DNA of 64,000 nucleotides from Microbacterium sp. LWH3-1.2 (GTDB lineage: Bacteria > Actinomycetota > Actinomycetes > Actinomycetales > Microbacteriaceae). The translations under genes were made by a program, and so were the position numbers. This document shows positions 16,856 through 25,099 of this stretch, piece by piece. The stretch covers positions 3,658,001-3,722,000 of the forward strand of contig NZ_JBEGIK010000001.1 of NCBI RefSeq assembly GCF_040675855.1, in the 5' to 3' direction. Below the pieces are notes generated by a model. The model saw nothing but the letters and a program-made list of their open reading frames with translations, did no database searches and was not told where the DNA came from. Positions within the stretch are counted from its first letter, which is position 1. Each line of letters opens with the position of its first letter.

Positions 16856-17944
16856 TCAGGGCAGTCCCATGACCGAGACACCGAGCCACTCCGCGAGCTC
16901 GGAGATCTCGGCGCGGACGATCTCGGACTCTTCCGGCTCGAACGGCAGGAACTCGTGGAGCGCAGTGATCTTGAGCACCTCGCGGTCGCGGTCGACCTCG
17001 GCGTCCAGCATCCCGATGAACCGGTCGCCCATCAGGATCGGATGCGCGAAGAAGCCGTACCGGCGCAGCGCCTTCGGTTTGAACTGCTCGAGCACGTAGG
17101 TGAACTCGAAGAGCTCTTCGAGGCGCTTCCGGTCGAAGAGCAGGCTGTCGTACGGATTCAGCAAGGCGACCCGGCCTCCGGAGTCCTCCTCTTCGAGCGC
17201 GGCGAGCGCCTCGGGGTCGACCCGGTACTTCGTCGTGCTGCCCTCGACGACGGCGGCTTCGCCGGTGTCCCTCGCGACGCCGCTCCAATACCAGTGCGGC
17301 TTCGTGAGACCGGCGGACTGGAGGCGCCGTGCCGCCAGGAGCGCGGCCGCCTCGTCGTCGCCGTAGTCCGGCAAGTCGTGCGGGTACACGCGCTCAGCGA
17401 GATCCCACACCCGGTGGCGGCCTTCGCGGCCCCTCACCGCCACCTCTCCCTGGCGGAGCAGGAAGTCCAGCATGTGGGGCACCTGGTTCGTCCCCGACCA
17501 GCCGTCGGGTGCACGGCTCACCTGCGCGGTGTCGGGGATGTCGCTCGCGAGCAACGGCCCTTCGGCGCGCAGTCGCGAGAGCACATCCGCACGGAAGCCG
17601 GCGTTCGCCTCGAGCCACTGGCGGCTGCTCTCGCGCTGCGGCCACCGGCGCATCGCGGGCAGCATCAGCGGTAGCAGGCTCATGGGGCGGAACGTGCCGT
17701 CGAACTCGAAGAGCAGGCGGTCGTCCTCCACGACCTTGCGCAGCTGCCCTGGTTCGTACGACCAGCCGATCCGCGACCACAGCACGGTGTGCTCGCACGG
17801 CGCGATCGTCGCGGTCGGGTCGATCTTGATGTAGCCGAGCTGCTCGGCCACCTCGACCACGTCGCCGGGTCTCTCGGCATCGAGCAGCTGCGCGCGGACC
17901 ACGATGCGCCGCGCCTGATCGCGCGTGAGCCGGTGCGCCGTCAC
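16856..17944 (-). CDS. winged-helix DNA glycosylase-like protein (YcaQ/AlkZ, HTH_42 family)
   Basis: This 362-residue protein belongs to the DUF1006/HTH_42 family of crosslink-repair DNA glycosylases (E. coli YcaQ, Streptomyces AlkZ). Typical marks are the N-terminal ARRIVVRAQLL helix, the HTVLWSRIG segment (about 53-61), three winged-helix modules and a GDRFIGMLDAEVDRDREVLKI barrel near the end. The catalytic motif in the family is Q-hydrophobic-D or Q-hydrophobic-Q; here the aligned residues read Lys40-Ile41-Asp42, so the first Gln is replaced. The GTG at 17944 overlaps the upstream gene's stop (GTGA), and the frame beyond it is not coding. Confidence 0.85.
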   Translation of the reverse strand: MTAHRLTRDQARRIVVRAQLLDAERPGDVVEVAEQLGYIKIDPTATIAPCEHTVLWSRIGWSYEPGQLRKVVEDDRLLFEFDGTFRPMSLLPLMLPAMRRWPQRESSRQWLEANAGFRADVLSRLRAEGPLLASDIPDTAQVSRAPDGWSGTNQVPHMLDFLLRQGEVAVRGREGRHRVWDLAERVYPHDLPDYGDDEAAALLAARRLQSAGLTKPHWYWSGVARDTGEAAVVEGSTTKYRVDPEALAALEEEDSGGRVALLNPYDSLLFDRKRLEELFEFTYVLEQFKPKALRRYGFFAHPILMGDRFIGMLDAEVDRDREVLKITALHEFLPFEPEESEIVRAEISELAEWLGVSVMGLP

Positions 17945-18564
17945 GCCGATCCTGCGGACTCGGCGAAGCCTCCGGGGAGCACTCGATACCGCACGTGTGT
18001 GACGAGCGACGCCGACCGGCCCGAGATCTGCTCGAGCCGGACCGGGCCGATGCCGTCGAGCAGGCGCAGCCCGGTGCCGATGATGCTGGGCGAGATCTGC
18101 AGCATCAGCTCGTCGATCAGGCCCGCAGCCAGATAGGAGTTCGTGGTCGACACGCCCCCGGCCACATGGATGTCGCGCTCGCCGGCCGCCTCGCGCGCCC
18201 GATCGAGGGCCGCGTGGATGCCGTCGGTGACGAAGTGGAAGATGGTGCCGTCCTCCATCTCGACGGGCTCCCGAGGGTAGTGGGTGAGGACGAAGACCGG
18301 GGCGTGGTACGGCGGGTTGGGGCCCCACCACCCGCGCCAGTCGCGGTCCCACTCGCCGCGCACCGGACCGAACATGTGGCGTCCCATGATGAACGCACCG
18401 GCGTCGACGATCGCGTCGATCTCGGCACGGTTCTCATCGGGCGTCTCGAACATCCAGCGGTGCAGCGCGTTCTCGGGCACCTCGCCGAACGGGCGCTCCT
18501 CCGTCTGGTTGATTCCGGCACCGATCCCGTCGAGCGAGAGCGACATCGTGGCGACGACGGACAT
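17941..18564 (-). CDS. dihydrofolate reductase-family protein (RibD C-terminal domain)
   Basis: This NADPH-dependent reductase-fold protein of 207 residues is of the RibD_C/DHFR-like class. It begins MSVVATMSLSLDGI and has GAFIMGRHMFG, PVFVLTHYPREPV, and the nucleotide-binding IHVAGGVSTTNSYLAAGLIDEL. These small proteins are common in actinobacteria and rarely characterised; they are not expected to replace folate DHFR. The ATG at 18564 has an excellent TCGGAGGC ribosome site. It overlaps the downstream glycosylase gene by 4 nt, so the two are translationally coupled. Confidence 0.9.
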   Translation of the reverse strand: MSVVATMSLSLDGIGAGINQTEERPFGEVPENALHRWMFETPDENRAEIDAIVDAGAFIMGRHMFGPVRGEWDRDWRGWWGPNPPYHAPVFVLTHYPREPVEMEDGTIFHFVTDGIHAALDRAREAAGERDIHVAGGVSTTNSYLAAGLIDELMLQISPSIIGTGLRLLDGIGPVRLEQISGRSASLVTHVRYRVLPGGFAESAGSA

Positions 18565-18726
18565 GCGAGCCTCCGATAGGTGCGTGCGGTCACGTCCCAC
18601 GCTAGCCCGAGGCGCCGACGGCACGACAGCCCCCCTCGCGCGTGCGCGCGCGGCGCTCGCGGATAGCACCCTTGACGTCGAGGTCGCACTCCCGCACGCA
18701 GCGGCCACCCCGGTGCCAGCTCGCGC

Positions 18727-19122
18727 TCACCCCTGTCCTGCGAGGCGGGCCTGGATCACGTGAGCGGATGCTGCGGCCCCGTCCTCGTCCGCATACGCGG
18801 CGCGCACGCGCTCGGCCGCGGTGCGCATCCCGTCGTCTGTCAGCAGCCGGCGCACGGCGTCCGCCAGTGCGAGCGTGCCGGCCTGCTTCGGCGACAACGC
18901 GAGCGCGTTGCCCTGGCGGACGCATTGATCGACGTTCCAGACCTGTTCCGGCTGCAGTCCCATGCCCACGAACGGGATCCCGGCCGCGCACGCCGTCTGC
19001 ACGGTGCCCTGACCGCCGTGAAGGACGGCAGCGTCGACGAGTCCGCCCAGCAGGTGCGCCGGCAGCAGCCCGGTCGCGTGGACGTTCGGCGGCAGCACGT
19101 CGTCTTGCGCGCCGCGGCGGTC
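18727..19122 (-). pseudogene. C-terminal fragment of a UDP-glycosyltransferase (MGT/UGT, GT1)
   Basis: Only the C-terminal third of a GT1 macrolide-type glycosyltransferase remains, about 130 codons. It starts at DDVLPPNVHATGLLPAHLL and contains the acceptor/nucleotide-binding signature VDAAVLHGGQGTVQTACAAG and GLQPEQVWNVDQC. The N-terminal domain and upstream part of the C-domain (some 270 residues) are missing. The fragment begins in frame immediately after the TGA stop of the HxlR-type regulator gene. A GTG at 19098 could in theory start it, but without the N-domain it cannot be a working transferase. It looks like the scar of a deletion. Confidence 0.75.
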
Positions 19123-19482
19123 TCAGCGGTCGACGATCTCGCCGGCGTTGACGCCGATCCACGCCATGAGCGGCATCATGCGCTCCATCAGCTCGTCGCC
19201 GAGCGGCGTCAGGGAGTATTCCACGCGCGGCGGCACCTCAGGGTAGGCCGTGCGCGCCACGAAGCCGTCCTTCTCGAGCGTGCGCAGCGTCGACGCGAGC
19301 ATCTTCTCGCTGATACCCCCGACGGTGCGGCGCAACTCGCCCCACCGGATCGTGCCTTCGGAGAGCGCCATCAGCACCAGCACACCCCACTTGCTCATGA
19401 CGTGGTCGAGGACCACCCGCGTCGGGCAGGCCTCGTCGAAGACACCGGGAACCTCTGCCCGGATTTCCGCAAAACTCACCAT
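19123..19482 (-). CDS. HxlR (DUF24)-family redox regulator
   Basis: This winged-helix regulator of 119 residues has the HxlR core: CPTRVVLDHVMSKWGVLVLMALSEG, then GISEKMLASTLRTLEKDGFV and RVEYSLTPLG. The N-terminal Cys19, preceding PTR, sits where quinone- and aldehyde-sensing members (QorR, YodB, HypR) have their redox Cys. I prefer the ATG at 19482, although GTG codons at 19485 and 19479 flank it. It is divergent from an NmrA/QorB-type SDR, the arrangement of ytfG-ytfH and qor2-qorR, and direct repeats lie between them. Confidence 0.9.
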   Translation of the reverse strand: MVSFAEIRAEVPGVFDEACPTRVVLDHVMSKWGVLVLMALSEGTIRWGELRRTVGGISEKMLASTLRTLEKDGFVARTAYPEVPPRVEYSLTPLGDELMERMMPLMAWIGVNAGEIVDR

Positions 19483-19485
19483 CAC

Positions 19486-19514
19486 GTGGGTACCTTACCT
19501 CAAAGTGGGTACCT
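19486..19514. promoter_or_regulatory. direct-repeat operator between the HxlR-type regulator and the SDR
   Basis: The 10-bp word GTGGGTACCT occurs at 19486-19495 and again at 19505-19514, 19 bp apart (about two helical turns) and directly before the regulator's start. HxlR-family proteins commonly bind tandem sites, so this is the likely shared operator. Confidence 0.7.
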
Positions 19515-19596
19515 ACCGACTGGAATGTATTGCGGCGCACGGCACGTTGGCGTCCGATGAGCGCGCCCCGAGCGCGTCCCCACCGAAAGGACCACC

Positions 19597-20472
19597 ATGA
19601 CCATCCTCGTGACCGCCGCCGGCGGACAGCTCGGCCACCTCGTCATCGACGCCCTCCTCGAGCGCGGCGTCGCCCCCGGAGACATCGTCGCCGGCGCGCG
19701 CACGACCTCGAAGGTCGCGGATCTCGTGGAGCGCGGTATCCGTGTCGTCCCGCTCGACTACGACTCGCCCGAGGCCGTCGCCGCCGCGCTCGAGGGAGTC
19801 GATTCCGTGCTGCTCATCTCGGGCTCCGAGCCCGGCCGGCGGTACGAGGGCCACGTGAACGTGATCGACGCAGCGAAGGCGGCCGGTGTCGCGAAGCTCG
19901 TCTACACCAGCCTCGCGCACGCCGACTCCGTCGACTTCGTGCTCGCGCCCGACCACAAGGCGACCGAGGAGCACCTCGCCGCGAGCGGTGTTCCCGCGAT
20001 CGTGCTGCGCAACAACTGGTACATCGAGAACTACGCGCCCGACGTGCTGCGCGCCGCCCAGACCGGCGCCATCGCCGCATCGGTGGGCGATGCGACGGTC
20101 GCCGCCGCGAGTCGCGCCGACTACGCCGAGGCCGCCGCCGTCGTGCTCCTCGAGGACGGCCACCTGGGCCGCACCTACGAGCTCTCGGGCGACACCGCCG
20201 TGTCGTACGCCGACCTCGCCGCTGCCGCGGCCGAGGTGCTCGACCGCGACGTCGCCTTCGTGCCGGTCTCGCGCGAGCAGCTCGAGGCCGCGCTCACCGA
20301 CGCGGGGCTGGACACGGGCACCGTCGGCTTCGTCGCCGAGATGGAGGCCGGCATCGCTCGCGGCGTGCTCGCCGACGCCGACGCCGCGCTCGCACGCCTG
20401 CTCGGCCGGCCGACGACGCCCGTGGTCGACGGCCTGCGCGCGGCTGTGGAAGCTTCCCGCGTCAACGCCTGA
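19597..20472 (+). CDS. NAD(P)H-binding SDR, QorB/NmrA-like quinone oxidoreductase
   Basis: This atypical short-chain dehydrogenase of 291 residues has the N-terminal Rossmann motif TAAGGQLGHLV (6-16). It continues with GVDSVLLISGSEPGRR, KLVYTSLAHADS and LRNNWYIENY, matching the QOR2/YtfG group that reduces quinones with NADPH. The ATG at 19597 follows GAAAGGACCACC. Its divergent HxlR-type partner with a conserved sensing Cys suggests induction by quinones or other electrophiles. A perfect palindromic terminator follows the stop. Confidence 0.9.
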   Translation: MTILVTAAGGQLGHLVIDALLERGVAPGDIVAGARTTSKVADLVERGIRVVPLDYDSPEAVAAALEGVDSVLLISGSEPGRRYEGHVNVIDAAKAAGVAKLVYTSLAHADSVDFVLAPDHKATEEHLAASGVPAIVLRNNWYIENYAPDVLRAAQTGAIAASVGDATVAAASRADYAEAAAVVLLEDGHLGRTYELSGDTAVSYADLAAAAAEVLDRDVAFVPVSREQLEAALTDAGLDTGTVGFVAEMEAGIARGVLADADAALARLLGRPTTPVVDGLRAAVEASRVNA

Positions 20473-20489
20473 CCGCGCGGGCAGAAGAC

Positions 20490-20523
20490 GAGGACGGATG
20501 CTGCGGCCGCAGCATCCGTCCTC
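20490..20523. terminator. bidirectional palindromic terminator made of two ACGGATGCTGCGG words
   Basis: This is a perfect 34-bp palindrome with 17-bp arms (GAGGACGGATGCTGCGG and its mirror), placed between the convergent ends of the SDR and the PPOX-class gene. Each arm contains the recurrent word ACGGATGCTGCGG found throughout the window. Confidence 0.85.
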
Positions 20524-20540
20524 TCATCCGCCGGTGACGA

Positions 20541-20942
20541 TCACTGCCGGGTCGCGCGGTCGATCGCCATGACGAGGATCACACGGTCCTCCTTGTCGCG
20601 CGGCGGCGTGGAGCTCGGGTTGCCGTAGCGGTTCTGCAGCCGCACGTAGAACGCGCCCTCGGGGTCGGGGACGACGTCGACGAGCTTGCCCGCCACCTCC
20701 AGGTACTGGAAAGGCGAGTCGGGATCGAGGATCGACAGTGACATCGACGGGTTGTGCTGCAGGTTGCGGTACTTCTGCCGGTAGTTCGTGTGCGTGAACC
20801 GGACGTGCTCGCCGTCGAACTCGAACCACATCGGGTTGACCTGGACGGTGTCGTTCGGGCGGATGGTCCCGAGGTGCGCGTACACCGGGAGCTCGAGCAG
20901 ATGGCGGCGGTCAGCGGGGACGATGTCGTCGACGTGAGGCAT
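20541..20942 (-). CDS. PPOX-class flavin/F420-binding protein
   Basis: This split-barrel protein of 133 residues is of the pyridoxamine-phosphate-oxidase-like, F420-dependent class. It has AHLGTIRPNDTVQVNPMWFEFDGEHVRF, then TNYRQKYRNLQHNP and a strand-rich end with RYGNPSSTPPRDKEDRVIL. Members use F420 or flavin to reduce varied substrates. I chose the ATG at 20942 as it begins the conserved region; the extra upstream frame is low-complexity. It is convergent with the SDR. Confidence 0.85.
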   Translation of the reverse strand: MPHVDDIVPADRRHLLELPVYAHLGTIRPNDTVQVNPMWFEFDGEHVRFTHTNYRQKYRNLQHNPSMSLSILDPDSPFQYLEVAGKLVDVVPDPEGAFYVRLQNRYGNPSSTPPRDKEDRVILVMAIDRATRQ

Positions 20943-21015
20943 GGCACCAGTCTGCCGTGGCGTCGGCGGGCGCGGGCCGATCCCCGGAATCCGCGTCACG
21001 AACTACCCTCGGATC

Positions 21016-21591
21016 ATGGTGACGCAGCCCGCACCCGGGTGGTACGACGACGGCTCGGGCAAACAGCGCTGGTGGGACGGCACGCACTGGACCGACCAGT
21101 ACATCGATCTGCGCGAGCGCGACACCGAGTTGCGGACGGATGCCGGCCCCGCCGCATCCGGGCCGGCACAGGCGGGATGGTACGACGACCAGCGCGGTCG
21201 CACCCGCTGGTGGGACGGCCGGCGCTGGACCAGCCACGTGCGGTACAGCGGCGAGGAGCAGGGCTTCGCGGGCGTCGTGATCGACGGGCGGTGGATCCAC
21301 TTCGGCGACCTGAGCCAGCCGGTGAGCGAGGTGGCGGCATCAGCGGACTCGGGCGACGCGCTGCTGCGGCGCCCGGAGTTCACGAGGGCCGCCGTGGAGC
21401 GGCGGATGTTCGGACCCGCCGGTTCCATCACCCCGCGCAGCATCAACCGGGCGATCGACCGGGCCGCACCGCACCTCGTCATCGCGGGGTCGCAGGTGTG
21501 GGTGGCGCCGTTCTTGCCCGCGCACGACGCGGAGGCCCGCCGCTTCATCGCGTGGGTCAACAGCAGCGCGGACCACTACCGCTACCGCTGA
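21016..21591 (+). CDS. DUF2510-repeat protein
   Basis: This 191-residue protein carries two DUF2510 motifs, PGWYDDGSGKQRWWDGTHWT (about 8-27) and AGWYDDQRGRTRWWDGRRWT (about 56-75). These short Trp-rich modules are common at the N-terminus of actinobacterial membrane or secreted proteins. The remaining 110 residues show no membrane helix and no domain I know (GVVIDGRWIHFGDLSQ, PFLPAHDAEARRFIAWVN). ATG 21016 is 6 nt after a TACCCT -10-like box, so it may be leaderless. The function is unknown. Confidence 0.82.
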   Translation: MVTQPAPGWYDDGSGKQRWWDGTHWTDQYIDLRERDTELRTDAGPAASGPAQAGWYDDQRGRTRWWDGRRWTSHVRYSGEEQGFAGVVIDGRWIHFGDLSQPVSEVAASADSGDALLRRPEFTRAAVERRMFGPAGSITPRSINRAIDRAAPHLVIAGSQVWVAPFLPAHDAEARRFIAWVNSSADHYRYR

Positions 21592-21602
21592 CACCCATCC
21601 CG

Positions 21603-22340
21603 TCAGTCCGGCAACGCGAGCGGGAGCTCGCGCTCCTCGTCCCACGGCTCGCTCCAGCCGAGGCGGTCGAACAGCGCATCCAGCACCATGCCGGTGAACC
21701 CCCACACCAGGTGCTCGCCGGTCGCATGCCGCACGAGGAATCCGGGGCCGCGCCACTCCTGTGCGCCGCGACGGATCACGGTGATCCCGCGGTTCGCCGG
21801 GTTCAGCAGGTCGGCCACAGGCGCTCGGAACACATCGGCCGACTCCGCCTCGTCGACGACGCGGACGGGTGACGGATGCCGCCACCACGCGAGCACGGGA
21901 GTCACCACGTGCTGCGAGAACGCGAGCGGGATGCGGACGAGTTCGCCCAGCACCTCGACGCCGGCGGGATCGAGGCCGGTCTCTTCGCGGGCCTCGCGCA
22001 GTGCCGCCGCCACGGGACCGTCATCGCCTGGATCGATCCGGCCGCCGGGGAACGCGACCTGACCCGGATGCGCACGCAGCGTCGTCGCACGGGCGAGGAG
22101 CAGCACGTCGAGATCGCGTGACACCGCCGTGGACTGCGCGTCGTGGTCGCTGGGGAGCGTGTCGAGCACCCCGAAGAGCATGAGCACCGCGGCCGGACGC
22201 GGATCGGCGGGCGACGGCAGATCCAGCAGCGGGCCCGTCCCCGTCGCGGAGGTCTCGGCCATCGCGGCGAGTTGAGCGCGCGCACCGAGCACCTCCCCGC
22301 GACGCACATCGCCCGTCGGCGGAGTCGTGGGGTGCGGCAT
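21603..22340 (-). CDS. Nudix hydrolase, CoA pyrophosphatase-like
   Basis: This Nudix enzyme of 245 residues has a full Nudix box, GGRIDPGDDGP followed by AALREAREETGLDP, about residues 98-122, preceded by AHPGQVAFPGG. The latter is the UPF0035-type extension seen in CoA diphosphatases (NudL/NUDT7), which hydrolyse CoA to phosphopantetheine and 3',5'-ADP. The later GFTGMVLDALF helix is also typical. The ATG at 22340 is the only well-placed start. It is downstream of, and probably independent from, the aminopeptidase gene on the same strand. Confidence 0.9.
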   Translation of the reverse strand: MPHPTTPPTGDVRRGEVLGARAQLAAMAETSATGTGPLLDLPSPADPRPAAVLMLFGVLDTLPSDHDAQSTAVSRDLDVLLLARATTLRAHPGQVAFPGGRIDPGDDGPVAAALREAREETGLDPAGVEVLGELVRIPLAFSQHVVTPVLAWWRHPSPVRVVDEAESADVFRAPVADLLNPANRGITVIRRGAQEWRGPGFLVRHATGEHLVWGFTGMVLDALFDRLGWSEPWDEERELPLALPD

Positions 22341-22449
22341 CCGTTCAGGCTACGCCGCATCGGCGACATGCGGCCGCGGCGGCGCAGAACGTGGTCGACC
22401 GCCGCTCGCCCCGTGACGCGACCTCCATCCCGGGCAAACCCTGAACGGG

Positions 22450-23751
22450 TCAGCCGCGGAAGTAGGTCTCCGCGACGCGGGCGAGGTCCCACAGGTCGCT
22501 CACGCCGGCGAGCTCGCGCGCCGAGTGCATGGAGAGGATCGGGATGCCGACGTCCACGGTCCGGATGCCGAGACGGGTCGCCGTGATCGGGCCGATCGTC
22601 GAGCCGCACGGCACCGCGTTGTTCGAGACGAACTCCTGGCTCGTGACGCCGGCCACGGCGCACCAGCCGTTCCAGGCCGACGCGCCTGCGGCGTCCGTCG
22701 CATACCGCTGGTTGGCGTTGATCTTGAGGATCGGGCCCGAGCCGAGCACGGGCTGCACGACTGGGTCGTGCTTGTCGGCGTAGTTGGGGTGGACGGAATG
22801 GCCGACGTCGCTCGAGACGCACCAGGACGCGGCGAGCGCGCGCAGCTGCTGCTCGCGATCGGCGCCGAGCGACAGCCACAGCCGTTCGAGCACGTCGGAG
22901 AGGAAAGGCCCGGCCGCACCCGACCGGGTGCCCGAGCCGACCTCCTCGTGGTCGAAGACGGCGAGCATCGCGATGTGGTCGGCCTCGTGGCCCTCGGCCG
23001 CGCGCTCGAGCGCGACGACGCCCGCGTGCACCGACGCGAGGTCGTCGAGGCGTCCGGAGGCGAAGAACACATCGTCACGCCCGAAGATCGCGCCCCGCGC
23101 CGCGTCGGCGGTCACGATGTCGTAGCCGCGGATGCGGCCCGCGTCCACGCCCGCCTCGCGTGCGAGCTCGCCGAGGATGTCGGCGGACTCCGCCTCGCCG
23201 AGACCCCACACCGGCTGCGTCTGCGACTGCTTGTCGAGCGCGAGGTGGTCGTTGACCTCGCGGTCCAGATGGATCGCGAGCTGCGGGAGCCGCAGCAGCG
23301 GACCGGTCGCCGCGAGCACGCTCGTTCCGTCGTCGAGCACCAGCCTGCCCGCCAGGCGGAGCTCGCGGTCGAGCCACGAGTTCAGGAGCGGGCCGCCGTA
23401 GATCTCGACGCCGGCCTGCAGCCAGCCGAGCTTGCCGGTCGTCGGCTTGGGCTTGAGCTTGAACCCGGGCGAGTCGCTGTGCGCGCCGAAGATCCGCACG
23501 CCCGTCGACGCCGTCGCGCCGGGCGGCACGATCCATGCGATCGCCGCGCCGTCGCGCACCACCACATACTTCCCCCCGGCCGGCGCCGGCCATCCGGCCG
23601 CCTCGTCGAGACGGACGAATCCCGCGTTCTCGAGGCGGCTCGCAACCTCGGCGGCCGCGTGGAAGCTCGACGGCGACGCCGCCACGAACGCGTCGAGATC
23701 GTCGGCGTGCGCGAGGGCTGCGGGGCGGGCGGGAGCGGTGGGCGAGGGCAC
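22450..23751 (-). CDS. M18-family metalloaminopeptidase
   Basis: This di-zinc aspartyl-type aminopeptidase has 433 residues, the normal length for M18. Metal and catalytic motifs are all present: FGAHSDSPGFKLKPKP (His/Asp), the bridging Asp in FFASGRLDDLAS, the catalytic Glu pair in DHEEVGSGTRSGA, DVGHSVHPNY, and the final ligand in SMHSARELAG. It removes N-terminal residues from peptides in the cytosol. The start is a GTG at 23751 with GAGGC upstream. No signal peptide was found. Confidence 0.95.
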   Translation of the reverse strand: MPSPTAPARPAALAHADDLDAFVAASPSSFHAAAEVASRLENAGFVRLDEAAGWPAPAGGKYVVVRDGAAIAWIVPPGATASTGVRIFGAHSDSPGFKLKPKPTTGKLGWLQAGVEIYGGPLLNSWLDRELRLAGRLVLDDGTSVLAATGPLLRLPQLAIHLDREVNDHLALDKQSQTQPVWGLGEAESADILGELAREAGVDAGRIRGYDIVTADAARGAIFGRDDVFFASGRLDDLASVHAGVVALERAAEGHEADHIAMLAVFDHEEVGSGTRSGAAGPFLSDVLERLWLSLGADREQQLRALAASWCVSSDVGHSVHPNYADKHDPVVQPVLGSGPILKINANQRYATDAAGASAWNGWCAVAGVTSQEFVSNNAVPCGSTIGPITATRLGIRTVDVGIPILSMHSARELAGVSDLWDLARVAETYFRG

Positions 23752-23873
23752 GGTCGAGCCTCCTCTGGACGTGCGGCGAGTGCTTCGATCGTAGTTCGGA
23801 GGACCTTCCCAGGCGTCCTCATCCCACCGGATCCCACCCCGTGATCGGGCCTTTTCGAACTTTCCGCTTACAT

Positions 23874-23889
23874 GTAACGTTCAGGTAAC
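23874..23889 (+). promoter_or_regulatory. GTAAC-N6-GTAAC direct repeat upstream of the lytic transglycosylase
   Basis: Two GTAAC half-sites sit 11 bp apart, one helical turn, next to the palindrome TTACATGTAA (23868-23877). Such direct repeats are bound by OmpR-type response regulators; MtrA and GlnR use similar words. The site lies about 110 nt before the gene. Confidence 0.5.
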
Positions 23890-23999
23890 GCACCGGAATC
23901 GTCCAGAAACGCCCGGGAGACTCGGGGACTTGTGCCCGCCCGAACGGTCACGACGCGCCGCCCGATGGCGCATTTCGCTGATACGGAACCCGGTCTTAT

Positions 24000-24977
24000 A
24001 TGCGCTCCCCCACGTCGATTCCGCCCGCCCGCCGCACTCTCCGCCGCGCCGAACGCCGCCTCCGCCGCCGCCCGGTGCTGGTCGCGGCGACGCTCGCCGT
24101 CGGCGTGCTGGCCACCGCCGCGTTCAGCACGGCGACCCCCGCATCGCAGGCCGAGGCATCCGGTTCGCTGACGAACTTCGCGCTGGCGTCCTACTCCCCG
24201 GTCTCCGTCACCGCCGAGACCGCCGCGGCACCGAGCGCGTTCGAGACGACCGTCGCCGATGCCGACGCCGCGATGACCGCGGCGTCGACCGTGTCGTCCG
24301 ACATCGCCGCGTCGGGTCTCGACGTCGGCACACCCGACACGACGGTGGACACCACCGACCTCGAGGACGCCATCGCGCAGTTGAAGCGTGCGCAGTCGCT
24401 CCCGGCCCAGTACACGACGGACGTCACGGATGCCGTGACCGCTCTCACCGCCTCGGTCAACGAGCAGGCGCACGGCCTGCGCGGCAAGCTCGACGCCGCG
24501 ATCGCCCTCAAGGCGCAGCGCGAGGCGGAGGAGAAGGCCCGCAAGGAGGCCGAGGCCGCCGCGGCCGCCAAGGCCGCCGAAGAGGCCGCCGCGGCCAAGA
24601 AGTCGACGACGCCGCGTTCGTCCGGCGGGGGCGCACCCGTGTTCGCCACCGGCGGCGCCGTGGGGGGCACCAGCCCGGCCGACGCGCAGGCGACCGCACG
24701 CTCGATGATCGGAGGCTACGGGTGGGGCGACGACCAGTTCGGCTGCCTCGTGTCGCTGTGGAACAAGGAGTCGGGCTGGAACTACCAGGCCTACAACAAG
24801 TCCAGCGGTGCCTACGGCATCCCCCAGGCTCTCCCCGGCAGCAAGATGGGCAGCGCCGGCGCCGACTGGCAGACCAACCCCGCGACGCAGATCGCCTGGG
24901 GCCTCGGCTACATCTCGGGCCGCTACGGCAGCCCGTGCGGCGCGTGGAGCCACTCGCAGTCGACCGGCTGGTACTGA
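24000..24977 (+). CDS. secreted lytic transglycosylase-domain protein
   Basis: This exported cell-wall enzyme has 325 residues. The N-terminus has a twin-Arg-rich basic region followed by a hydrophobic core (VLVAATLAVGVLATAAFSTATPASQA, about 25-50), consistent with a signal peptide or anchor. The middle is an Ala/Glu/Lys-rich coiled coil (about 160-200), and the C-terminus is an SLT-type domain with the catalytic-type WNKESGWNYQAYNKSSGAYGIPQAL and two cysteines. It would cleave peptidoglycan glycan strands. ATG 24000 has no clear ribosome site. It is followed by a strong terminator. Confidence 0.88.
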   Translation: MRSPTSIPPARRTLRRAERRLRRRPVLVAATLAVGVLATAAFSTATPASQAEASGSLTNFALASYSPVSVTAETAAAPSAFETTVADADAAMTAASTVSSDIAASGLDVGTPDTTVDTTDLEDAIAQLKRAQSLPAQYTTDVTDAVTALTASVNEQAHGLRGKLDAAIALKAQREAEEKARKEAEAAAAAKAAEEAAAAKKSTTPRSSGGGAPVFATGGAVGGTSPADAQATARSMIGGYGWGDDQFGCLVSLWNKESGWNYQAYNKSSGAYGIPQALPGSKMGSAGADWQTNPATQIAWGLGYISGRYGSPCGAWSHSQSTGWY

Positions 24978-25027
24978 TCACCGCCGCGAATCTCATAGGC
25001 GATCCATAGCGCTCGCCTGACAGCCTC

Positions 25028-25064
25028 GAAGAGGGCACGTCCAGACTGTGGACGTGCCCTCTTC
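25028..25064. terminator. terminator between the transglycosylase and DUF2200 genes
   Basis: A perfect 16-bp stem (GAAGAGGGCACGTCCA, 5-nt loop, mirror arm) lies between convergent gene ends. The A/T-flanked arms suit bidirectional termination. Confidence 0.88.
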
Positions 25065-25099
25065 GTCGTCTGCTGACCCGCGCTGCCAGAGCGCGTGGC

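Noticed and set aside
23780..24000. c-di-AMP (ydaO-type) riboswitch before the cell-wall hydrolase
   Set aside because: Such riboswitches often precede actinobacterial wall hydrolases, but I could not find the conserved core sequences or a matching fold.
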